Of a stretch of DNA of 6,073 nucleotides, positions 1-3,807 are shown one piece after another. The notes below the pieces were generated by a model. That model did not search any database, had not been told where the DNA came from, and saw only the letters and a program-made list of their open reading frames with translations. The number at the start of each line of letters is the position of its first letter. Within the stretch, counting starts at the first letter, position 1. The DNA comes from a bacterium (GTDB lineage Bacteria; Patescibacteriota; Patescibacteriia; JAACEG01): assembly GCA_027040785.1 (NCBI GenBank), contig JALULG010000005.1, positions 1 to 6,073 on the forward strand, given 5' to 3'. The translations under genes and the position numbers were made by a program.

Positions 1-22
1 TTGAATTGTTTTAATAATTCAA
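1..22. repeat. Inverted repeat in the junction region
   Basis: TTGAATT (1-7) is the reverse complement of AATTCAA (16-22), giving a 7-bp stem with an 8-base loop. It lies immediately before the ssi-like hairpin at 23-42 and may be part of the same structured single-strand element. It is weak on its own in such A/T-rich DNA. Confidence 0.4.
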
Positions 23-85
23 TTATTTGCTATCGCAAATAAGCACAGGAGAAGAAAGAGAAGAAAAAAAAATAAATTCATTAGA
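23..85 (+). other. Candidate ssi-like / origin element A: hairpin plus purine tail
   Basis: A perfect 8-bp stem TTATTTGC/GCAAATAA (23-30, 35-42) with loop TATC is followed by CACAGGAGAAGAAAGAG and an A-rich tail ending TAAATTCATTAGAT. A related element sits on the minus strand at 3101-3041. It also has a hairpin ending in GCAA, then CACAGGGAGAAGAAAAGAG, and a tail ending TAAATTTCATTAAAT. In IncQ plasmids the RepB primase starts DNA synthesis at two oppositely oriented hairpin sites, ssiA and ssiB. The plasmid encodes such a primase, so these are the natural candidates. Position upstream of the relaxase gene also allows an oriT role. Function is inferred; the paired similarity is seen. Confidence 0.55.
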
Positions 86-99
86 TAAAATTGAATAAT

Positions 100-133
100 A
101 TCACTACTAAAAAAAAACATTTTTTTTAGTGAT
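100..133 (-). terminator. A/T hairpin terminator at the end of the rep operon
   Basis: CTAAAAAAAA (107-116) pairs with TTTTTTTTAG (120-129) around a 3-base loop. ATCA/TGAT (100-103, 130-133) extend the stem across a CTA bulge. Read on the minus strand it lies just after the primase stop codon and supplies a long run of U within the hairpin. There is no G/C-rich stem, so efficiency as an intrinsic terminator is uncertain. It resembles the A/T hairpins at 3741-3760 and 4307-4338. Confidence 0.55.
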
Positions 134-137
134 AGGA

Positions 138-168
138 TAAGTGTTATTTTATTAAATCATAACACTTA
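138..168 (-). terminator. Hairpin overlapping the primase stop codon
   Basis: TAAGTGTTAT (138-147) and ATAACACTTA (159-168) form a perfect 10-bp stem with an 11-base loop. It covers the stop codon of the primase gene (144-146) and immediately precedes the A/T hairpin at 100-133 on the transcribed strand. The two together look like a compound transcription end or mRNA-stabilising structure. A similar stop-overlapping hairpin ends the relaxase gene at 4343-4361. Confidence 0.5.
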
Positions 169-1049
169 TTTTTAATATTATTTATATAATAATCTATTTC
201 ATTATTATGCTTATCAAATATATTTTCTCTTACTTGAAAAAGTATATTTATAGCATTTTCAAAACTTATCTTTTTATATAATAAGTATCTTATAAATTGT
301 AAATCTGCCCTACTATTATCCCCATCAACCTTATCTAATGTTTTTAAATATTGTTGATAATATTTATTTTTTGGATTAAAGTATTTATTATCTTTAATAA
401 CTTTTAATATCTGTTTATTATCTTTAATAGCTTTTAATGTCTGTTTAGGTTGTTTTCTTTTTGATTGAATATTTTCAATAAATTCATAATTATTCTTAAT
501 AAAAATTTTTTTTAACTCTTGATATGTATATACTTTCCCCCTTTTTTCTATTTTAACTTTAAAACCATTTTTATTATTAATATAAAAAGGTGCTCTGAAT
601 ACTCTTGCCAAATCAAAAGTATGATCTGTATTATAGATTTTTGTCAAATTAAAAGTTAATAATTTTATTTCATCTGCTGGATAACTTTTATCAAGTTTAT
701 ATATTAATTGAAACTTTTCAGGGCTTGTCTGCAAATAATAATAAGGCTCTCCTAATTCATTAATAATTTTTTTAACTGTTTCATTTCCCTCTTTATCTAT
801 GTCAAAAAAAACACTATCTGTTTTTAAAACATTATGTTCAAATCTCCCCTTTTCTTTATCTTTAAAAGTATTTAAAGATAGATAAATATCTTTTTTATAA
901 TAATTTTGCCCCTTTAAACTCTTATAATTTATTGTATTTATTGAAAAAGATTTATGATACCATTTATCAGTTTCCCTACATTTAAAACCAATATAAAATA
1001 TATCATCTAAATTATAATAATCATTTATAAAATCTTGAATTGTATTCAT
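144..1049 (-). CDS. repB: RepB-type plasmid DNA primase (AEP superfamily)
   Basis: The 301-aa protein matches stand-alone RepB-like primases, which make short primers at plasmid single-strand initiation sites independently of host DnaG. Visible motifs are the metal-binding FFDIDKEG (81-88, acidic D83 and D85), the second-motif LQTSPEKFQLIYKL (106-119), and DLARVFRAPFYINNK (146-160), whose R/R/N/K pattern is typical of the family. A C-terminal helical region from about 228 to 295 (DNSRADLQFIRYLL followed by a late D-x-Y-I) resembles the PriCT-like tail. Residues about 204-222 contain a tandem duplication. The ATG has a GGGGG ribosome site 6 nt upstream, inside the end of the preceding small ORF, suggesting coupling. 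It is last in the operon. In RSF1010 the equivalent primase is fused to the MobA relaxase; here it is free. Confidence in the primase family is high; the gene name is by analogy. Confidence 0.88.
   Translation of the reverse strand: MNTIQDFINDYYNLDDIFYIGFKCRETDKWYHKSFSINTINYKSLKGQNYYKKDIYLSLNTFKDKEKGRFEHNVLKTDSVFFDIDKEGNETVKKIINELGEPYYYLQTSPEKFQLIYKLDKSYPADEIKLLTFNLTKIYNTDHTFDLARVFRAPFYINNKNGFKVKIEKRGKVYTYQELKKIFIKNNYEFIENIQSKRKQPKQTLKAIKDNKQILKVIKDNKYFNPKNKYYQQYLKTLDKVDGDNSRADLQFIRYLLYKKISFENAINILFQVRENIFDKHNNEIDYYINNIKNKCYDLIK
388..447. repeat. Two tandem 30-bp units within the primase linker
   Basis: Units 388-417 and 418-447 agree at 28 of 30 positions. Because 30 is a multiple of three, they encode a duplicated ten-residue segment (ILKVIKDNKQ / TLKAIKDNKQ-like) between the catalytic domain and the C-terminal helical domain. 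A recent in-frame slippage duplication that lengthens a flexible, lysine-rich linker is the simplest explanation. Confidence 0.85.
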
Positions 1050-1050
1050 T

Positions 1051-1161
1051 TCAAACCCCCTTTTTTAGTATGTTTTCAATATATTTAATAATTTCATCAT
1101 CTTCTAAATTTTTATTCTCTTTAAGTGTTTTTAATATTCTTTTTAATTCTTTTATTTCCAT
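1051..1161 (-). CDS. Small 36-aa ORF between repC and repB, function unknown
   Basis: An ATG at 1161 with GGGAG five bases upstream opens a 36-codon frame ending TGA at 1053-1051, one base before the ATG of the primase gene (TGAAATG). It begins 21 bases after the repC stop. The peptide starts MEIKELKRILKTLKENKN, continues with an acidic EDDE patch and ends ENILKKGV. It is charged, leucine/isoleucine-spaced and probably helical throughout, with no signal or membrane segment. A proper ribosome site, a filled inter-gene gap and the near-overlap with repB argue that it is translated, possibly as a coupling leader for primase or as a small regulator. It is not a family I recognise. Confidence 0.65.
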   Translation of the reverse strand: MEIKELKRILKTLKENKNLEDDEIIKYIENILKKGV

Positions 1162-1182
1162 AATATCTCCCTTATTTTGTCT

Positions 1183-1980
1183 TTATTTTATATTTATATA
1201 TGTTATCAATTTATCAGTTCTCATCCATTTTTTAGTATATCTATCAAATTTATATTCAGGTAATTTCCCTTCCTCTGTCAATATTTTAAAAGTTTTTTTT
1301 AAAATTTCTTTTTGTTTAGATTTTGTTTTATCATTAAGTTTTAAAATCCTAATTAAATCATCATTATGATAAGAAAATTTATATGGAAATCCTTTTTTAT
1401 TCTCTTTTGTTGCTTGTAAATAACTATCTAATAATATGGCATAATTATTCCTTTTGTATCTTGTTAATCTTGAAAAATTTAATATTATTCCCCATTCTCT
1501 ACATGCATTTATAAATTTGCCATCTGCTAATATTGTAATATTTCTATAATTTTTATTATCCTCTGAAGTTCTATAGATAAAATTTATTTTTTCTGTTTTA
1601 TCTTTATTTTTTATTATTGCTTTTAATGAAAATAATCTACTAAAACTATCTAATAAATATTTTCTATTATTTGTATTATCTTTTATATTTCTATCTTTAA
1701 GCATATCTTTTATAAAAAAAGTTAATTCAAAAACATCTATTGTCCCTCCATTAAATTTTATTTTTTGAGATTTTAAATTTCTATTTGTAAAATACTTAGC
1801 TATTTGTGCTAATGTTATTAAATCATAACCATTTAATAACTCATCTGATCCATATAAAATTTCTTTATCCCCCCAAACTCCTTCACTTTTATAAAATAAA
1901 TCTCTTTTATTTGATGCAGAAAAAGGCATAGTTTTTAATATTAATGCAGTAAATTTAGTTGTTTTATCTAAGTAATCCAT
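1183..1980 (-). CDS. repC: RepC-like iteron-binding replication initiator
   Basis: The 265-aa protein follows repA directly, and its length is close to the IncQ RepC initiator (about 280 aa). RepC binds oriV iterons, opens the AT-rich segment and loads the RepA helicase. The visible sequence is consistent with winged-helix domains. A first segment spans about 55-120 (DLITLAQIAKYF ... FELTFFIKDML ... KYLLDSFSRLFSLKAI), and a second spans about 160-260 (REWGIILNFSRLTRYKRNNYAILLDSYLQA, then FKILTEEGKLPEYKF). No catalytic motif is expected or seen. I choose the ATG at 1980 because AAAGGTGG lies five bases upstream; earlier in-frame ATGs at 2010 and 2055 have poorly spaced or no sites. It overlaps the repA end by 17 bp, as in coupled IncQ repA-repC. 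Assignment rests on operon position, size and partial resemblance rather than a sharp motif. Confidence 0.72.
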   Translation of the reverse strand: MDYLDKTTKFTALILKTMPFSASNKRDLFYKSEGVWGDKEILYGSDELLNGYDLITLAQIAKYFTNRNLKSQKIKFNGGTIDVFELTFFIKDMLKDRNIKDNTNNRKYLLDSFSRLFSLKAIIKNKDKTEKINFIYRTSEDNKNYRNITILADGKFINACREWGIILNFSRLTRYKRNNYAILLDSYLQATKENKKGFPYKFSYHNDDLIRILKLNDKTKSKQKEILKKTFKILTEEGKLPEYKFDRYTKKWMRTDKLITYINIK

Positions 1981-2758
1981 CTTTTCCACCTTTATATATT
2001 CTAAAACCATTCTCCCAGTATTCTTTTTCCATTTTAATAGTTTCCATTTTTGCACTATTAACTTTTATATTTTTAAAACATAAATTTTCATCTGTTTTAG
2101 CTAATATGCTTGCATATCTGCAGTTATTTATTAAAGTGGTTGCACCTCTTACTAAATCTCCAGAAATATCATCCTCCTCTTTTATTTTAAAACCTGATTG
2201 ACTTAAATGATGAATAAATAAAATTGCAATATCTCTCTTTTTTCCCAACTCTTTAAAATATTGAATTTTCTTAGCAACCTCTGCATTATCATTCTCATTC
2301 TCTAACTCTGCTATAACTGATAAAGTATCTAAAATTAATAAATCATAATCTTGATATTTTTCTATAATTTTCTTACTTTCAATAGCATTATCAGCATATT
2401 CTAAATAAAAAACATCATTTAATTCCTCTAATATTTTATTAACCTCTAATGTTTCTAAATCATTAAATTTTAATTTTAATTTTCTATTTATTCTGTTTAA
2501 AATACTTTTTTCTGTATCTTCTGTTGTAATAAATAAACATTTTTTTGACTCTAAATGTAATAAACCATTATTTAAACCGGGTATCTGGTTTTCTTTATCT
2601 ATTTTATCAATAAAATAATCTAATAAAATATCTAATATAAATAAGGATTTTCCTGCTGCTCCAAGCCCTGCAACTATCCCAATCTCTTGTTTTTGTAATT
2701 TATCAAATATAAAATCTATTTTATAACTTCTTTTAGCATCTAAAAAATTAATTTTCAT
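1964..2758 (-). CDS. repA: RepA-type hexameric replicative DNA helicase
   Basis: The 264-aa RecA-fold ATPase has the size and motif order of the IncQ RepA helicase (279 aa in RSF1010), a ring-shaped helicase that unwinds plasmid DNA at oriV. Walker A is GLGAAGKS (31-38, K37, S38), preceded by a short IGIVA strand. LFITTEDTE (75-83) carries the catalytic-type E80. Walker B is LLILDTLS (140-147, D144). AILFIHHLSQSG (178-189) is the H/sensor motif. RGATTLINNCRYASIL (204-219) holds R204 and R214, the arginine-finger region typical of this family. The ATG at 2758 is chosen because AGGAG lies seven bases upstream; an in-frame ATG at 2785 lacks one. The start overlaps the end of the ribbon-helix-helix gene by 11 bp, and the end overlaps repC. 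Confidence 0.92.
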   Translation of the reverse strand: MKINFLDAKRSYKIDFIFDKLQKQEIGIVAGLGAAGKSLFILDILLDYFIDKIDKENQIPGLNNGLLHLESKKCLFITTEDTEKSILNRINRKLKLKFNDLETLEVNKILEELNDVFYLEYADNAIESKKIIEKYQDYDLLILDTLSVIAELENENDNAEVAKKIQYFKELGKKRDIAILFIHHLSQSGFKIKEEDDISGDLVRGATTLINNCRYASILAKTDENLCFKNIKVNSAKMETIKMEKEYWENGFRIYKGGKDGLLR

Positions 2759-2939
2759 CTTTAATCTCCTTATTTTTAACTCCACATTTAAATTTAATAT
2801 AAGTTGATATACTCATATTTGCAACCTCTGCCAACTTTTTGAATTGTTCCATCTCATTATCACTGACTCTCATAGTAAACAACTTACTTCTTTCTTTCTT
2901 CTTCATTTTTCTTCTCTCTCTTATTTGACTAACATTCAT
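2748..2939 (-). CDS. Ribbon-helix-helix protein (operon repressor or MobC-like)
   Basis: The 63-aa basic protein has the ribbon-helix-helix pattern. A short strand KLFTMRVS (19-26) is followed by helix NEMEQFKKLAEVANM (28-42) and helix SISTYIKFKC (43-52), with a very basic N-terminal tail. Such domains bind DNA as dimers through the strand. MobC accessory proteins share the same layout ('hRvs..E...l...A...g.s.s.yir'). As the first gene of the rep operon, it occupies the place of RepF/Cac in RSF1010, a 68-aa repressor of the repA-repC promoter. The 11-bp-spaced repeat just upstream is a plausible operator. The ATG at 2939 has AAAAGGA eight bases upstream. Autoregulation is my preferred role; relaxosome accessory is the alternative. 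Confidence 0.75.
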   Translation of the reverse strand: MNVSQIRERRKMKKKERSKLFTMRVSDNEMEQFKKLAEVANMSISTYIKFKCGVKNKEIKDEN

Positions 2940-2951
2940 GATTTTTATCCT

Positions 2952-2972
2952 TTTGTATATAGTTTGTATATA
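2952..2972 (-). promoter_or_regulatory. Candidate operator: two TTTGTATATA direct repeats
   Basis: TTTGTATATA occurs at 2952-2961 and again at 2963-2972, a spacing of 11 bp or one helical turn. The pair sits between the -10 box (2980-2975) and the ribosome site (2954-2948) of the rep operon. Half-sites repeated once per turn on the same DNA face are typical targets of ribbon-helix-helix dimers, and the first gene of the operon encodes one. Confidence 0.55.
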
Positions 2973-2973
2973 T

Positions 2974-2998
2974 AATTATAGGCAAAAAAATAAAAAAA
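2974..2998 (-). promoter_or_regulatory. Rep operon promoter (T-tract plus TTTGCCTATAATT)
   Basis: On the minus strand, two T-runs separated by a single A lead into TTTGCCTATAATT, with the -10 TATAAT at 2980-2975. There is no convincing -35. T-rich periodic upstream DNA with a G shortly before TATAAT is the sigma-70 style described for Campylobacter and Helicobacter. The 25-bp cassette agrees with 3753-3777 on the plus strand at 24 of 25 positions, which supports its being functional. Confidence 0.7.
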
Positions 2999-3035
2999 AT
3001 TATTAAATTAGAAAAATTTCTTTTTTAAGTGTTTT

Positions 3036-3052
3036 ATTTCATTTAATGAAAT
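3036..3052. repeat. Inverted repeat ATTTCAT-TTA-ATGAAAT
   Basis: Seven-base arms at 3036-3042 and 3046-3052 flank TTA. It forms the distal end of ssi-like element B, where the tail carries TTTCATTAAATGAAA on the minus strand. The corresponding place in element A has only ATTCATTAGAT, so the palindrome is specific to this copy. Confidence 0.4.
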
Positions 3053-3101
3053 TTATTATTTCTCTCCTCTTTTCTTCTCCCTGTGATTGCCTGAAAGGCA
3101 A
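3041..3101 (-). other. Candidate ssi-like / origin element B: hairpin plus purine tail
   Basis: On the minus strand, a 6-bp hairpin TTGCCT-TTC-AGGCAA (3101-3087) is followed by TCACAGGGAGAAGAAAAGAG and an A-rich tail ending TAAATTTCATTAAAT. Apart from short indels this matches element A at 35-85, but on the opposite strand. The hairpin arms differ in sequence while the position and the GCAA 3' arm are kept, suggesting structural conservation. It lies about 130 bp from the iterons, an appropriate place for an IncQ-type ssi site used by the RepB primase. An oriT or single-strand origin role is an alternative. Confidence 0.55.
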
Positions 3102-3109
3102 CTATTTGT

Positions 3110-3128
3110 AAAACTTTTAAAAAGTTTT
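3110..3128. repeat. Hairpin AAAACTTT-TAA-AAAGTTTT
   Basis: Eight-base perfect arms surround a 3-base loop next to ssi-like element B. Its core AACTTTTAAAAAGT (14 bases, 3112-3125) recurs at 3379-3392 on the other side of the iterons, so the oriV block is flanked by two copies of the same A/T hairpin core. Confidence 0.45.
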
Positions 3129-3168
3129 TGAATGTAATTAATGAAATGAAATGAAATTAATTCATTCA

Positions 3169-3189
3169 TTATATATATATATATATATA
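3169..3189. other. (AT)n tract, candidate origin unwinding element
   Basis: An uninterrupted alternating AT tract lies about 45 bp from the iterons, separated from them by a G/C-run block. In RSF1010 the minimal oriV has iterons, then a GC-rich stretch, then an AT-rich stretch where RepC and RepA open the duplex; the order here is the same. In such an A/T-rich plasmid, composition alone would not single it out; its position does. Confidence 0.5.
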
Positions 3190-3238
3190 GGATTTTGAAC
3201 CCCCCTAAAATAGGGGATATAAAAGGGGTAAAAATCCT
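3189..3238. repeat. Nested G/C-tract hairpin beside the iterons
   Basis: AGGATTTT (3189-3196) pairs with AAAATCCT (3231-3238). Within it CCCCTA (3202-3207) pairs with TAGGGG (3211-3216) around AAA. The same C-run (3200-3205) could instead pair with the second G-run at 3225-3228. G and C runs are scarce in this plasmid, so their concentration between the AT tract and iteron 1 is striking and mirrors the GC-rich segment of IncQ origins. The right arm overlaps the start of iteron 1. Confidence 0.6.
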
Positions 3239-3296
3239 TTCTAGTACTATGTTTATCCTTTCTAGTACTATTTTTATCCTTTCTAGTACTATTTTT
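3234..3296. repeat. oriV iterons: three 21-bp direct repeats
   Basis: Units start at 3234, 3255 and 3276, exactly 21 bp apart. Units two and three are identical and unit one differs at one base (CTATGTTT versus CTATTTTT). Each begins ATCCTTTC and contains the palindrome TAGTACTA. RSF1010 oriV has three and a half 20-bp iterons that bind RepC, and this plasmid encodes a RepC-like protein, so these are the likely RepC sites and mark the replication origin. The near-two-turn spacing puts all sites on roughly the same DNA face. Confidence 0.85.
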
Positions 3297-3320
3297 ATTT
3301 TCTTAATATAATCTTAAAAT

Positions 3321-3331
3321 ATCCTTTCTAT
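3321..3331. repeat. Partial fourth iteron
   Basis: ATCCTTTCTA (3321-3330) repeats the first ten bases of the iteron, then diverges (TATTC instead of GTACT). It starts 45 bp after iteron three, not at a whole multiple of 21, so it is a degenerate or half site. IncQ origins also end in a half iteron. Confidence 0.5.
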
Positions 3332-3352
3332 ATTCTTTATTTAAAACCTCTA

Positions 3353-3370
3353 AACCCCCCTTATTTAGGG
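3353..3370. repeat. Second C-run / G-run imperfect hairpin
   Basis: A C-run followed by TTATTT and AGGGAG allows a short CCCT/AGGG stem. It mirrors, on the other side of the iterons, the stronger G/C hairpin at 3202-3216. The stem is only four base pairs, so it may be nothing more than similar composition. Confidence 0.3.
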
Positions 3371-3379
3371 AGTAAAAGA

Positions 3380-3407
3380 ACTTTTAAAAAGTAATTTTTT
3401 TAAAAGT
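3380..3407. repeat. 11-bp perfect hairpin downstream of the iterons
   Basis: ACTTTTAAAAA (3380-3390) and TTTTTAAAAGT (3397-3407) are perfect reverse complements with a 6-base loop. The left arm shares the AACTTTTAAAAAGT core seen at 3112-3125. No gene ends nearby, so a terminator role for a coding transcript is unlikely; a structural role in the origin is possible. Confidence 0.5.
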
Positions 3408-3411
3408 AAAT

Positions 3412-3451
3412 AAAAACCATATAACCAATACTAAACAAAATGGTTTTTTTA
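3412..3451. terminator. Terminator-like hairpin sharing a 24-bp repeat with 4309-4332
   Basis: AAAAACCAT (3412-3420) pairs with ATGGTTTTT (3440-3448). The right part, 3428-3451, is identical over 24 bases to 4309-4332, where the sequence forms a bidirectional terminator between convergent genes. Here no gene precedes it, so either it stops an untranslated transcript leaving the origin or it is a relic or transposed copy of the terminator. Confidence 0.45.
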
Positions 3452-3470
3452 ATAATAGTAGGGGTGTGTA

Positions 3471-3531
3471 AGCATTTGTAAGCATTTGTAAAGGAGTGGA
3501 AGCATTTGTAAGCATTTGTAAAAGGAGTGGA
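3471..3531. repeat. Second repeat array: AGCATTTGTA x4 in two higher-order units
   Basis: AGCATTTGTA occurs at 3471-3480, 3481-3490, 3501-3510 and 3511-3520. Each tandem pair is followed by a G-rich spacer (AAGGAGTGGA or AAAGGAGTGGA), making two units of about 30 bp, and a related GGGTGTGTA precedes the first. The unit length is one helical turn. It is unrelated in sequence to the 21-bp iterons, so it probably binds a different protein: the ribbon-helix-helix protein, the 161-aa protein, or a host factor. Partition site, copy-control site and operator are all open. Confidence 0.75.
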
Positions 3532-3545
3532 AAATAAATTTTCCA
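3528..3545. repeat. Perfect palindrome TGGAAAAT-AA-ATTTTCCA
   Basis: Eight-base arms with a 2-base centre directly abut the last G-rich spacer of the 10-bp repeat array. An 18-bp dyad at the edge of a direct-repeat array looks like a protein-binding site and is followed six bases later by a TATAAT at 3552-3557. Confidence 0.55.
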
Positions 3546-3735
3546 TTTTAGTATAATACTTTTTTTATATGAATTATCATCAAAATAACTATCATCACTG
3601 TATAAATAGCATTATTAACCTCTTTTATTTTTTTCTTAATAAAATATACCTATTACTATAAAAGTGTCTAATAACCCCTTTAAAATGATTTTTTTATAAA
3701 ATTTTATATATATAATTTATTATATATATATATAT
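3546..3735. other. A/T-rich intergenic stretch with one weak promoter-like site
   Basis: AGTATAATACT (3550-3560) is a small dyad that contains TATAAT and could be a -10 box, though with no clear -35. From there to 3735 I see only A/T-rich DNA, including alternating AT stretches around 3710-3735, and no reading frame with a credible ribosome site longer than about 15 codons. A short untranslated RNA starting near 3560 is possible but unsupported. Confidence 0.35.
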
Positions 3736-3740
3736 TCTAC

Positions 3741-3760
3741 TAAAAAAAATGGTTTTTTTA
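3741..3760. terminator. A/T hairpin with ATGG loop
   Basis: TAAAAAAA (3741-3748) and TTTTTTTA (3753-3760) surround ATGG. It has the same A-run/ATGG/T-run core as the hairpins ending at 3451 and 4338. Its T-run is also the start of the promoter cassette for the 161-aa gene, so it may insulate that promoter from transcription out of the origin while supplying its upstream T-tract. Confidence 0.45.
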
Positions 3761-3777
3761 TTTCTTTGCCTATAATT
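3753..3777 (+). promoter_or_regulatory. Promoter of the 161-aa gene (twin of the rep promoter)
   Basis: T-runs followed by TTTGCCTATAATT, -10 at 3771-3776. It matches the minus-strand rep promoter (2998-2974) at 24 of 25 positions. The two therefore fire divergently from the origin region and are likely read by the same sigma factor, possibly with shared control. Confidence 0.7.
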
Positions 3778-3793
3778 TAATAATATTAAATTA
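3773..3793. promoter_or_regulatory. Operator-like palindrome overlapping the -10
   Basis: TAATTTAAT (3773-3781) and ATTAAATTA (3785-3793) form perfect 9-bp arms around AAT. The palindrome covers the -10 box and expected transcription start of the 161-aa gene and ends just before its ribosome site. A repressor bound here would block initiation. It is absent from the twin rep promoter, which has TTTGTATATA repeats instead. Confidence 0.5.
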
Positions 3794-3807
3794 ATAAAGG
3801 AAAAATT

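Larger units (their letters stand above)
1..127. repeat. 127-bp terminal direct repeat (circular-contig overlap)
   Basis: Bases 1-127 are repeated identically at 5947-6073, checked base by base. Both copies run from the TTGAATTG start through the A/T hairpin and end inside its T-run. An exact repeat at the two extreme ends, with a length equal to a common assembler k-mer (127), is best read as the overlap of a circular contig rather than a biological repeat. The implied circle is 5,946 bp. Features placed here (ssi-like hairpin, left arm of the terminator) therefore exist once per plasmid. Confidence 0.95.

Noticed and set aside
1040..1369. Plus-strand 109-codon frame
   Set aside because: Antisense to repB start, the 36-aa gene and repC. 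It has the Phe/Ser/Leu/Ile-rich composition produced by reading Lys/Asn/Glu-rich genes backwards, and no ribosome site.
1959..2201. Plus-strand 80-codon frame
   Set aside because: Lies entirely opposite repA/repC and is explained as antisense composition.
3169..3189. (AT)n tract as a novel microsatellite
   Set aside because: Alternating AT is common at this composition; it is only notable for its place beside the iterons.
3234..3531. CRISPR array
   Set aside because: Repeats are directly adjacent or separated by repeated spacers, with no unique spacers and no cas genes; they are origin-type iterons.
3548..3597. Minus-strand 15-codon hydrophobic peptide (MIVILMIIHIKKVLY), type I toxin-like
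   Set aside because: No ribosome site of its own, only preceded by a 5-codon frame; too short and too likely by chance in A/T-rich DNA.
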